Positions 39,387 through 47,350 of a DNA stretch of 50,319 nt are shown here, in pieces. The stretch is from NCBI RefSeq assembly GCF_000373105.1, contig NZ_KB890424.1, positions 95,522 through 145,840 on the forward strand. The letters are read 5' to 3'. Each line of letters starts with the position of its first letter. Position 1 is the stretch's first letter. This stretch comes from Neolewinella persica DSM 23188. GTDB lineage: Bacteria; Bacteroidota; Bacteroidia; Chitinophagales; Saprospiraceae. Under the pieces are notes generated by a model. The model was not told the DNA's origin and searched no databases. It saw only the letters and a list, made by a program, of their open reading frames with translations. The translations under genes and the position numbers were made by a program.

Positions 39387-40889
39387 ATGATGAGAGCCGT
39401 ACTATTTACATTTGTTTTCTGCTGTTGGATTCCAATAATCCAGGCATCCCCGATTGAAAAGGATACTTTAAAAAAGAAGCCGAACATCGTCCTGATCATG
39501 TCGGACGATCACGGACAGTGGGCAATGGGGTGCTCCGGGCAAGAACTTATCCGCACCCCTAACCTGGACGCTATGGCCAACGCGGGGGTGCACTTCACCA
39601 ACGCGATGACCGTCGCCCCGGTATGCTCTCCGGCGCGCGCTTCCTTTTACACCGGTCGAACGCCTTCGCAGCACGGGGTGCATGATTTCCTGTCGGACGG
39701 TCCGGGGTATAATTCAAATTGGCTCAAAGGGGAGGAATTGCTTTCCGAAAAAATGCAGCAACTGGGCTATCGGGTAGGACTGTTTGGCAAATGGCATTGT
39801 ACCACCAATAGCCCTGAGCCGCAGCGGGGGTTCGATCAATGGCTGAGCTACGTGGTGAAAAACGGCGAGTGGATAACGCAGTACGCGCACAGTGGCACGG
39901 TTCACTTTTCGGACAATGGCGTAGCTAAAGATTACACCGGGTTCCAGGCCAATTTCCTGACGAGTGCGGCCATAGATTTTATGGATGAAAAGGAAGACAA
40001 ACCATTTTTCATCAGCCTCAACCTTGTGGAACCTCATTTTCCCTTTGAAGGCCTTCCGGAGAGATTGGTGGAGTACTATCGGGGCGTTGCGCAGAAAATA
40101 GTACCTGCAGGATCAGCCTCTGAAGCCAAAGTGGTCCGCGATTTTGCCGTTGTGGGCCGGGACCACAATGAAAAACTGGCGCAATACCTGGCGGCGGTAT
40201 CCCTGATCGACGAGCAGGTCGGTAGAATGTGGGAAGGCCTGGAAGGACGCGATCTACTGGAGAACACCATTTTCGTTTACACCTCGGACCATGGTCACCT
40301 GACGGGGCAGTACGGCGCTTATGGTAAGACCAATTCTACCCAGCCCTTCAATTTTTATGAAGAAAACATCAGAATTCCACTCCTTGTCATGGGACCCGAA
40401 GAAATGGTCTGGCCGGGACAAGTGCGTAATGAATTTGTGGATTTATGTGACCTGCACCAGTTTTTCCTCGACGTTGGGGGCGTCGATCAGAACGTGAAGC
40501 ACGATCCGAAAGACGGACCGGGACGTTCCATTACCCCCTTAGTGATGGGCGAAAGAAATGCAGACTGGAGGTCTTTCCAGTGTTCAGAACATGGCAACGG
40601 TAGAATGATCACTGACGGCAGGTGGAAACTGGTGCGTTATTATGCGCAAGACCCTGCCGAAAAACCAACCGACTATTGGTACGATTTGTCCCACCCATTT
40701 GGGGAAGCCCGTACGAGCCCTCCGCCCCGGGAAGCGGTCAAAACCCTGCTGGTGAAGCAGCTGGAGGAGTACTTTAAAACCTATGAAAATGAGGCGCATA
40801 GCGGAAGGCATGTCTGGAGTCAGCCACCCTGCAATGGGGGGGAGCCCTGGCGGACTGAGCCTGTGCCGGTGCGGCGGTTCTCTCATTGA
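39387..40889 (+). CDS. Type I sulfatase
   Basis: This 500-residue secreted enzyme starts with a signal peptide (about 1-20, ending IIQAS) and has the alkaline-phosphatase-like sulfatase fold: NIVLIMSDDHGQWAMG with metal-binding D40 and D41, then VCSPARASFYTGR, where C80-S-P-A-R84 is the CxPxR motif whose cysteine is converted to formylglycine. Further residues are GLFGKWHC (Lys/His), EPHFPF and TSDHGHLTGQYGAYGK. It removes sulfate esters, probably from marine or algal polysaccharides in the periplasm or outside the cell. A matching formylglycine-generating enzyme is not in the window. It stands alone, without SusC/SusD genes. Confidence 0.94.
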   Translation: MMRAVLFTFVFCCWIPIIQASPIEKDTLKKKPNIVLIMSDDHGQWAMGCSGQELIRTPNLDAMANAGVHFTNAMTVAPVCSPARASFYTGRTPSQHGVHDFLSDGPGYNSNWLKGEELLSEKMQQLGYRVGLFGKWHCTTNSPEPQRGFDQWLSYVVKNGEWITQYAHSGTVHFSDNGVAKDYTGFQANFLTSAAIDFMDEKEDKPFFISLNLVEPHFPFEGLPERLVEYYRGVAQKIVPAGSASEAKVVRDFAVVGRDHNEKLAQYLAAVSLIDEQVGRMWEGLEGRDLLENTIFVYTSDHGHLTGQYGAYGKTNSTQPFNFYEENIRIPLLVMGPEEMVWPGQVRNEFVDLCDLHQFFLDVGGVDQNVKHDPKDGPGRSITPLVMGERNADWRSFQCSEHGNGRMITDGRWKLVRYYAQDPAEKPTDYWYDLSHPFGEARTSPPPREAVKTLLVKQLEEYFKTYENEAHSGRHVWSQPPCNGGEPWRTEPVPVRRFSH

Positions 40890-41066
40890 TTTTTCAGGTA
40901 GGGCTGGCGGTTTTAAAATCTCCTACGCGCTGTACTTCGTACTCGGGATGACCCATGTTTCAAACGGTCGTTAGCCCAATTTGAAAAGTTTTGTTTCGCT
41001 GCTACTTCGTAGTCTCGAAGGTCCTCTACCTTAGACTACTCCGCTGCCGCTCCGGGTACCAAGTGG

Positions 41067-41963
41067 TCAGAAATTGAACATGGTGTTATCGTTCGCCAGG
41101 TTCGCGGTCGGGATTTCCTGAATGACGTCCCAGTGCTCCACTACCTGCCCGTTTTCCATGCGGAACAAATCGTAGAACACCTGCTGTTTCCCACTCCATT
41201 CGCCTTCACTCACGATCAGGACAAAGTTGCCTTCCCCCAGCACCTTGTGGATTTTGGTGTACTTGAACATATTGTTTTGCTCGGTCAGGTACTGTACCGC
41301 TTCGACGATACCGCTCAGGCCGTCTTTGATGCCCGGGTTGTGCTGGTCGTACTGTTGGGCACTGATGTACTCCGTGATCTTACCTGGGTTTTTGCCCATC
41401 AGAACGTCTTCGATCAGTGCTACGGCCAGGGCCTTATTCTCCGCTGTTTTGTCCAGGTCTGTAATGGTGGTCGGGCCGTCCGTTTGCGTTCTCCCGCTGG
41501 CCGTTTCTTTTACTACCGGGGTCATCGCATCCCAGTGTTCCGCTACTTTGCCGTTTTCATCGACACGGATGATGTCGAACGAGACCATCTCGTCGGCACC
41601 AAACGGTTTGGCGTTTTTCCAGACGTTGTGCATAAAGACGTAGTTCCCGTCCTGAAACATGCGAACGTTCTCGGCGGTCGTACCGTTTTCCTGCAGCATA
41701 GGTAGCATTTGGATAAATGGTTCCAGCCCCGTTGGCAGGAATGGATTGTGCTGAACGTAATCGGCGTTGGCCAGTTCGCGCATGGTGCTGGGGTTGTTAG
41801 TTAGTACGGCACCTAAAAAGGTGCCCACGGTTTCTTTCGTACTCATGGTTGGCGTTTTTGGAGTGGAGTTTTCGGTTTGGTTGGTACTTCTCGTCGTAGT
41901 GGTTGCCGGGCTGCACGCTACGAGAAGGCTGGTGAGCAGTAGGAGAATGATGGAGTTTTTCAT
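41067..41963 (-). CDS. Lipoprotein with two NTF2/SnoaL-like domains
   Basis: This 298-residue protein begins MKNSIILLLLTSLLVACS, a lipoprotein signal peptide with the lipobox LVAC and the acylated C17; ATG 41963 is the start, and the longer open frame upstream runs through the operator region. Two SnoaL-like domains follow, about 45-165 and 180-298, each with a Tyr-x-Gln-His-Asn-Pro block (YVQHNPFLPTG and YDQHNPGIKDG) and a closing EHWD. SnoaL-like proteins include polyketide cyclases and many small-molecule binding or isomerising proteins; the reaction here is unknown. It diverges from an HxlR regulator, with matching operator-like repeats over both promoters, so it is probably controlled by that regulator. 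Confidence 0.88.
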   Translation of the reverse strand: MKNSIILLLLTSLLVACSPATTTTRSTNQTENSTPKTPTMSTKETVGTFLGAVLTNNPSTMRELANADYVQHNPFLPTGLEPFIQMLPMLQENGTTAENVRMFQDGNYVFMHNVWKNAKPFGADEMVSFDIIRVDENGKVAEHWDAMTPVVKETASGRTQTDGPTTITDLDKTAENKALAVALIEDVLMGKNPGKITEYISAQQYDQHNPGIKDGLSGIVEAVQYLTEQNNMFKYTKIHKVLGEGNFVLIVSEGEWSGKQQVFYDLFRMENGQVVEHWDVIQEIPTANLANDNTMFNF

Positions 41964-41995
41964 GTGTTGAATTATTATTACTTTTGTTTCGAAAG

Positions 41996-42071
41996 CAAAA
42001 CTAAGAGTATAACTTGCAAAATGCAAGTGATTTTAAATTCAATTGCGTTTTGCAAGTAAAAATTAACATTG
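41996..42071. promoter_or_regulatory. Divergent promoters with paired operator-like repeats
   Basis: Two copies of ACTTGCAAAA(T/C)GCAA face each other: a full palindrome ACTTGCAAAATGCAAGT at 42012-42028 and an inverted copy at 42043-42057. For the lipoprotein gene (minus) TTG at 42024-42026 and TAGTTTTG at 41996-42003 are 20 bp apart, so the palindrome covers the -33 box. For the hxlR gene (plus) TTG at 42043-42045 and TAACATTG at 42064-42071 are 18 bp apart, with the second repeat on the -33 box. This is the layout of a repressor that controls itself and its neighbour. Confidence 0.7.
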
Positions 42072-42078
42072 ACTTAAC

Positions 42079-42522
42079 ATGGACCGTAAATTTCGTTGCG
42101 ACTGCCCGATCACTTCCGCCCTCGATATGCTGGGCGACAAGTGGATGTTGGTAATCATAAAGCAGATGCTGATGGAGGACAAGCTGACCTTCAAAGACTT
42201 CACGGAAAGTGATGAAGCGATTGCCACTAACATTTTGTCCGCAAAGCTGAAGCTGCTCGAAGAGATAGGACTCCTCACAAAAGCCAAACTGCCGAACAAC
42301 AAAAAGACGAACCTCTACCTCCTGACCGAGAAGGGCTTGTCGCTAACGCCCATTATCGTGGAACTCGCCAAGTGGAGTGACAGTTATCTCAGGGACCTTA
42401 ATCCGTCCATCCGGAATGGTGAGGGAATGGTGTTGCTACGCAATGACAAGGCGGCTTTTGCCGACGCGTTGGAAAGTGCATACCGGGAGAAGTTGGCGGG
42501 GATGGTGTTTGTTAAGTCGTGA
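42079..42522 (+). CDS. HxlR-type winged-helix transcriptional regulator
   Basis: This 147-residue DNA-binding protein has the HxlR pattern: CDCPITSALDMLGDKWMLVII, with cysteines at 7 and 9, then TFKDFTESDEAIATNILSAKLKLLEEIGLL as the helix-turn-helix and the wing NNKKTNLYLLTEKGLSLTPII. HxlR regulators often respond to aldehydes or quinones through the N-terminal cysteine. The C-terminal extension after residue 105 is unremarkable. It is transcribed away from the NTF2-like lipoprotein gene, with a shared operator region. ATG 42079 is only 8 bp after the -7-like box, so a leaderless or nearly leaderless transcript would be implied. Confidence 0.93.
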   Translation: MDRKFRCDCPITSALDMLGDKWMLVIIKQMLMEDKLTFKDFTESDEAIATNILSAKLKLLEEIGLLTKAKLPNNKKTNLYLLTEKGLSLTPIIVELAKWSDSYLRDLNPSIRNGEGMVLLRNDKAAFADALESAYREKLAGMVFVKS

Positions 42523-42651
42523 CTTGTTCCTTGCGGCGACTGTTTAAAGTATTCAGAGGATCTTTCCACCCGGCCGCGAGCTGGAGGCAAGCGCTCCGCG
42601 CGTAGTCATCTGAAGCCGTCAGTCTATCCAGAACTTGTTTCCACGTTCAAT

Positions 42652-43020
42652 TTGAATTGCGGATTTGGACGGATTTCACGGATCGACACGGATTGGATGG
42701 GAGAAGATCCGCAACGCATCTGCCCGAAACAAAGGTTTTGCTACGCTATATTCATAATTTACTGGACCATACCAGCAGCCAACCCTGAGAAGTTACGCAT
42801 ACAGTATGGGAAGTGGTTCTGTATGCGTAAACTGCATTGGATGCCCAACTTCTGGAGCGGGGTTCGTATTTTGGCGGGGTGTTTGTACTGGATAGAAGCC
42901 ACCGACAAAAACATCACTTGGGGAGCTATGGAATTTTTCCGATTGAAAGATGGAATAATTACTGAAATATGGGAAAGTTGGCCTCTTCACGATATGACTG
43001 ACCTGCTTACTTCAGAATAA
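42652..43020 (+). pseudogene. Probable decayed NTF2/SnoaL-like gene
   Basis: Only the end of this frame looks like a protein family: WIEATDKNITWGAMEFFRLKDGIITEIWESW, followed by DMTDLL, which fits the last strands of SnoaL-like ester-cyclase proteins (compare the EHWD ends in the lipoprotein at 41067). Upstream the frame is unlike the family, and a neighbouring frame near 42855-42890 (GSYFGGVF) fits better, so at least one frameshift is likely. The beginning includes the unrelated-looking repeat GATTTCACGGATCGACACGG. It may be the broken relative of the neighbouring lipoprotein gene. Confidence 0.45.
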
Positions 43021-43052
43021 CTTCATATAAACTAGAACAGAACAACTAAGGT

Positions 43053-43598
43053 ATGGAAGTTGAAGAATTAGCAACATGCAGGTTAAAATTACGAAAACTT
43101 ACTCCGGAAGTATTTGATTATATCTATCGTGATTTCTCTGAAAAGAAACAACTAGCGTTTTTAGGGTTAAAATCAACTGTAGAACTTAAGGTTGAAAAGA
43201 ATAAATACGAAAAAGGACTTTGGACACACAATAAGAGGTTCCTGTATTTCCAGCTGCTAGATCAAAAATGTATGAAAATAATCGGCTGGTGTGGTTATCA
43301 CACCTGGTATTTGGATCATGAACGAGCCGAAATAGGTTATGGATTATTTGATGACAAGTATAAAAGAAAAGGATTAATGTCAGAAGCAATGTACCCAATA
43401 ATTGAATATGGATTTAAGCAGATGAGATTAAACAGGATAGAAGCCTTTATTGGCCCAAAAAACGAAGCCTCAATAAAATTGATAAATAAATTCAATTTTG
43501 TAAAAGAAGGCCAGTTAAGAGAACATTATCGTGAAAATGACAGAGCTGAAGATTCGATAGTTTATTCCTTGTTAAGGAAAGAGTATGAAAATTGCTAA
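43053..43598 (+). CDS. GNAT family N-acetyltransferase, RimJ/RimL-like
   Basis: This 181-residue protein matches the RimJ/RimL-type acetyltransferases: TCRLKLRKLTPEVFDYIYRDF at the start, then GWCGYHTWYLDHERAEIGYGLFDDKYKRKGLMSEAM with the acetyl-CoA loop KRKGLMSEA (about 105-115), and the closing GFKQMRLNRIEAFIGPKNEASIKLINKFNFVKEG. Members acetylate ribosomal proteins, antibiotics or other amines. Its DNA is clearly AT-rich with codons such as AAA, ATA and TTA dominating, unlike the genes on either side, so it was probably acquired recently. The substrate is unknown. Confidence 0.9.
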   Translation: MEVEELATCRLKLRKLTPEVFDYIYRDFSEKKQLAFLGLKSTVELKVEKNKYEKGLWTHNKRFLYFQLLDQKCMKIIGWCGYHTWYLDHERAEIGYGLFDDKYKRKGLMSEAMYPIIEYGFKQMRLNRIEAFIGPKNEASIKLINKFNFVKEGQLREHYRENDRAEDSIVYSLLRKEYENC

Positions 43599-43631
43599 AG
43601 CAACTGCTTTGAAAAAGCAAAAGAGAACTAT

Positions 43632-43662
43632 CACCACTGCACCCGCGTCCGGGCCAAAGAAT
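43632..43662 (-). repeat. Copy of dispersed GC-rich repeat
   Basis: On the minus strand the core reads GGCCCGGACGCGGGTGCA followed by GTGGTGATAG. It begins about 35 bases after the acetyltransferase stop and marks the end of the AT-rich stretch. Confidence 0.55.
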
Positions 43663-43827
43663 GGACGTTTCGTACGGAGGTAAGGTCGAACTCCAATCGG
43701 ACGAACCTCAGATTTACCAATAATTCAAAAGCGCATCAAAAACAAAGGTAGAGTACCTCCGATCCGAAAGGGCGTTGCGGAGCGACAAAAGCGGGCAAGC
43801 ATTTTTAGTTGCTCCGCAACCCACGTT

Positions 43828-43842
43828 AGGGCCAGAGGCCCT
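43828..43842. repeat. Short perfect hairpin between two genes
   Basis: AGGGCC-AGA-GGCCCT has a six-pair stem and a three-base loop, 11 bp after the stop of the minus-strand gene ending at 43853. Another inverted pair, GTTGCGGAGC (43774-43783) and GCTCCGCAAC (43811-43820), lies next to it. Confidence 0.5.
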
Positions 43843-43852
43843 CAACCCCAGA

Positions 43853-46800
43853 CTACTCCGCCCCCGGCAACAAAGACATAGCTTTCAGCTTCGCGGCAAA
43901 CGCCCCCCACACATCAAGCCCAAACCGTTCCACCGCTTGCTCGAAATCCTCGATCAACGCTTCCGCCTGCTCAACCGTCTCCCAATCCTGCGCGGAGGGC
44001 ACCGTCGTCCGGGACATGGCTTTTTGCTGCGCCTCCCGAACCTTGGAATGCGCCGTAACCGCGTAAGACTGCCAGGCCCCAACCTGCCGCTCCGTAGGCC
44101 GGGAAGTCTGTCCAAGCGCCCGCGTCTCCTTTATCGTAGCCAGCATCGCTTCAATGGAATCCGGCAGATCCGCCCACGCCGCTTGCTCAACATCCTCCAG
44201 GTACCGCAGCACCTTACGAAGTTTCTCCGCCTTGTTATCCAAACCAGTTAACAGCGCGGATAGCCGGGACGCCTGGCCATCAACCTCCTTCTGATAGGCG
44301 TATAATTGCTTGTCCACCTCCGGGTCCAGAGAAAAACGGGGGTCGCTGATCACGGTCACCCGCGTAGTATCCGAATAGTCGCCGGCCCTTACTACGATCT
44401 GATAATCGCCGGGTAGAACGGGGATGCCCCGCGATTCTTCGTCTCCCCCGTCGGCGCGTTGCTCGTCCAACTTCCAGGTCAGGTACTGCAGGCCCGGGCC
44501 TACGTCCTTCCGGCTAACCGTGTTGATCTTTGTTCCGGATGCATCGTATATGTCCGCCGAAACGGTAGCCCTGGCATTTACATGCGCATTCAGGTAGAAG
44601 GGAATCTCCGTGCGCTGAAAGACGCGGTTTTCGCCCTCGAAGGTGGTGTGGAAGCCGGTCCAGATGTTCCCAGGCGGGTTGATGAAGCGGCCCTTGACCT
44701 GCACCGCATCGTTCATCGGCATGGCCCTTAACCGTCTTTGCACCCGCGGCCGCGCCACCAACTCCCGCAAGCTCTTCAGATCGTCCAGCACCCAGATGGC
44801 GCGGCCGAACGTGCCGATGATGAGGGCGGATTCCCGCCGCTGAATCTTCAGATCCATCGTGGAGACGGACGGGAAGCCGTTGCGCACCTGCCGCCAGCTG
44901 CCGCCGTTGTCGCCGCTGACCCAAAGGCCGTTTTCGGTGCCGAGGAACTGCAAATTTGGCTCTTCCGGGTCCTGGATGAAGGAGAGGGCGTACCCCTTCA
45001 CGTCGTCGCTATCCACCACGCGCGTCCAGGTATTTCCGTAGTCGTCGGTCCGGAACAGGTAGGGCGCGTAATCGCCCCTGCGGTAGTCGTTCACCACCAG
45101 CCAGGCCGTGGCGGCGGCGTGCTCGGAGGCGATCACGCGGGCGATCCACGCCTCTTTGGGCAGGCCGGTGACGCGGGCGGTGAGGTTGGTCCAGTTGTCG
45201 CCGCCGTCGCGGGTGAGGTGCACCTGGCCGTCGTCGGTGCCGGCCCAGATCAGCGAGCGGTCGAGCGAACTGGGGGCGATGGAGAGGATGCTGTTGTACA
45301 TTTCGGCACCGGACAGATCGAGGGTCAGGCCGCCGTAGTCGCCCCGTTGTTGCGCGGGATTATTGGTGGAGAGGTCCGGCGAAATGACGGTCCAGTTGGC
45401 CCCCTCGTCCGTGCTTTTGTGGACGAACTGGGAACCCGAATACACCGTATTTGCGTCGAACGGATCGCGGGCGAAGGCGGCGTTCCAGTTGAAGCGCAGC
45501 GTCTCGCCCCGCGGAGCCGGCGGCTGAACGCTGGAGTAGTAGCCCCCGATTTTGTCGTAGCGGTACAGGTCGCCGTTCTGCGAGGTGCCGTAGCCGGCGC
45601 GGGAATCTTCGGGGTCGGGCGAGATGTAGAAGCCGTCGCCGCCCACCAGGTACTGCCAGTAGAGGGTGCGGATGCCGCCGCGCCGCCAGGTGTAGCCCGG
45701 GCCGTACCAGTTGCCGTTGTCCTGCATCCCGCAGTAGACGTTGTAGGGCATGTCTTCATCGACGTTGACCTGGTAGATCTGGGCCACCGGCATCGTTTCG
45801 GGGAAGTACCAGCTCTTGCCGTGGTCGTGGGTGATGCCGAGGCCGCCGTCGCCGCCGATGATGAAGTTCTGTGGGTCGTTGGGGTTCACCCAAAAGGCGT
45901 GAAAATCGGCGTGGACGCCCTTCGTTTCGTCGGCGGGGATCATCGGCGTGGGGTCGAAGGTCCGTCCGCCGTCGTAGCTCAGGTGCAGGGGCTGGTAGAT
46001 GTTGTAGAGGCGGTTGTGGTCGGCCGGGTCGACGGCCAGTTCCTGGAAGTAGAAGGGGCGGTTGTTGGTGTAGCGCGGGGTGTCGTTGATCAGCGTCCAG
46101 TGGTCGCCGCCGTCGTCGCTGCGGTACAGGGCGTTCTTCGTGGCCTCCACCTTGGCGTAGATGCGGTCGGGGTTCGAGGGGGCTATGGCCAGGCCGATGC
46201 GGCCCAGGTCGCCGGGGGGCAGTCCGTCGGCGGCGGTAAGCTGCCGCCACGTATCGCCCGCGTTGTAGGTGACGTACAGGCCCGAGCCGGGGCCGCCCGA
46301 GGTGAAGTACCAGGGCGTGCGGCGGTGTTCGTACAGGGCCACGAAGATCTTGTTCGGGTTCTTGGGGTCCATCACCATGTCGGCGACGCCGGACTGGTCG
46401 TTGGTGAACAGGATTTTGTCCCAGCTCTCGCCGCCGTCGGTGGTGCGGTACAGTCCCCGGTGCTCGTTGGGCGTAAACGGATCGCCCATCGCCCCGGCAA
46501 ACACCACGTCCGGATCGTCCGGGTGGACCAGGATGCGGTGGATGGTTTTGGTGGCTTCGAGGCCCATGCTTCGCCAGGTCTTGCCGCCGTCGATGGTCTT
46601 GAAGATGCCCTGGCCGAGGTTCATCGAGTTGCGCGGGTTGCCCTCGCCCGTGCCCGCCCACACCACCGCCGGGTTGGATTGCTGGATGCGGATCGCGCCG
46701 ATGTTCTGCGTCGGCAGGTCATCGCCGACGGGGCGCCAGGCCGTGCCGCCGTTTTCTGATTTCCAGATGCCGCCGGAGGCTGCTCCGGCGTAGATTGTTT

Positions 46801-46960
46801 TGGGGTTGGCCGTCACCGCGTCGAGGGTGGTTATTCGGCCGGACATGTTGGAGGGGCCTATGTTTCTTATTTTTAGGTTGGTTGGTTGGAGTGGGGTTAG
46901 TTGGGCGGTGGCGGGGAGGGTGGCTAGTGTTAGGAGGAGGGCGAGTAGTAGTTTTGGCAT
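43853..46960 (-). CDS. Secreted sortilin/BNR-type beta-propeller protein
   Basis: This 1035-residue protein has a signal peptide (about 1-19, ending PATAQ) and a long run of BNR/Asp-box repeats typical of the VPS10/sortilin-type and WD40/YVTN/BNR proteins of Bacteroidota: GGIWKSENGGTAWR, GIFKTIDGGKTWRS, GLYRTTDGGESWDK, LYRSDDGGDHWT, VHLTRDGGDNWTN and LWVSGDNGGSWRQ. These form two beta propellers up to about residue 730. A linker, an Ig-like or FnIII-like part around 760-880 and a helical C-terminus follow. It is often annotated as a glycosyl hydrolase, but catalytic residues are not evident; binding or proteolysis-related roles are equally possible. There is no T9SS signal at the end. Codons 735-741 encode a sequence that matches the GC-rich repeat core. 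Confidence 0.88.
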   Translation of the reverse strand: MPKLLLALLLTLATLPATAQLTPLQPTNLKIRNIGPSNMSGRITTLDAVTANPKTIYAGAASGGIWKSENGGTAWRPVGDDLPTQNIGAIRIQQSNPAVVWAGTGEGNPRNSMNLGQGIFKTIDGGKTWRSMGLEATKTIHRILVHPDDPDVVFAGAMGDPFTPNEHRGLYRTTDGGESWDKILFTNDQSGVADMVMDPKNPNKIFVALYEHRRTPWYFTSGGPGSGLYVTYNAGDTWRQLTAADGLPPGDLGRIGLAIAPSNPDRIYAKVEATKNALYRSDDGGDHWTLINDTPRYTNNRPFYFQELAVDPADHNRLYNIYQPLHLSYDGGRTFDPTPMIPADETKGVHADFHAFWVNPNDPQNFIIGGDGGLGITHDHGKSWYFPETMPVAQIYQVNVDEDMPYNVYCGMQDNGNWYGPGYTWRRGGIRTLYWQYLVGGDGFYISPDPEDSRAGYGTSQNGDLYRYDKIGGYYSSVQPPAPRGETLRFNWNAAFARDPFDANTVYSGSQFVHKSTDEGANWTVISPDLSTNNPAQQRGDYGGLTLDLSGAEMYNSILSIAPSSLDRSLIWAGTDDGQVHLTRDGGDNWTNLTARVTGLPKEAWIARVIASEHAAATAWLVVNDYRRGDYAPYLFRTDDYGNTWTRVVDSDDVKGYALSFIQDPEEPNLQFLGTENGLWVSGDNGGSWRQVRNGFPSVSTMDLKIQRRESALIIGTFGRAIWVLDDLKSLRELVARPRVQRRLRAMPMNDAVQVKGRFINPPGNIWTGFHTTFEGENRVFQRTEIPFYLNAHVNARATVSADIYDASGTKINTVSRKDVGPGLQYLTWKLDEQRADGGDEESRGIPVLPGDYQIVVRAGDYSDTTRVTVISDPRFSLDPEVDKQLYAYQKEVDGQASRLSALLTGLDNKAEKLRKVLRYLEDVEQAAWADLPDSIEAMLATIKETRALGQTSRPTERQVGAWQSYAVTAHSKVREAQQKAMSRTTVPSAQDWETVEQAEALIEDFEQAVERFGLDVWGAFAAKLKAMSLLPGAE

Positions 46961-47350
46961 GGGGTTGGTTTGGGGGGTAATTTAGGGGTTTGGGCGGGGA
47001 CGCTGGTGCTGGGGGAGGTTTTGGAGGGGCAGGGCTGGAGTGCGTGTTGGTACGTTTAATGTTTATTCTCTGGTATTGGGTTTTGGAGTGTATTTTAGCG
47101 GAGCTGGGCAGGTAGGAAAAATGACGTACGTGAAATTGGCTACTGTGAAATTTATTATTACACTTATTGGGCGTAATCAACAATACTGATATCTTAACTT
47201 TAAAGCTAATAGTTGTAGACTCTCTATAAAATAATAATTGAGTTTTAAGGATAAATTATACAGATGAATTATTTCTGTATTTAACGAATAGCCGATGAAA
47301 CAATAACAGAGATCAAAGGTTTCCTTGGTAGTTGTACCAAACAAATTTGA
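46961..47350. other. 390-bp gap before the defence genes
   Basis: The left part holds a copy of the GC-rich repeat (46989-47034). From about 47120 the sequence turns AT-rich. An inverted pair ATACAGA/TCTGTAT at 47258-47280 with a nine-base loop could be an operator upstream of the CD-NTase gene. No clear TTTG/TAnnTTTG promoter was found, which fits DNA from another source. Confidence 0.5.
46989..47034 (+). repeat. Copy of dispersed GC-rich repeat
   Basis: Core GGCGGGGACGCTGGTGCT followed by GGGGGAGGTTTTGGAGGGGC and AGGG. It lies 29 bases before the start of the minus-strand beta-propeller gene and at the left border of the AT-rich defence stretch. Confidence 0.7.

Noticed and set aside
41964..42026. 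Upstream start for the NTF2-like lipoprotein
   Set aside because: The added codons fall in the operator and promoter region, and the lipoprotein signal peptide begins exactly at the ATG at 41963.
44738..46759. Long 673-codon open frame on the plus strand opposite the beta-propeller gene
   Set aside because: It is the antisense of GC-rich BNR-repeat codons, has a repetitive Val/Ala/Gly/Arg composition and no protein family features; the minus-strand gene has a signal peptide and clear Asp-box repeats.
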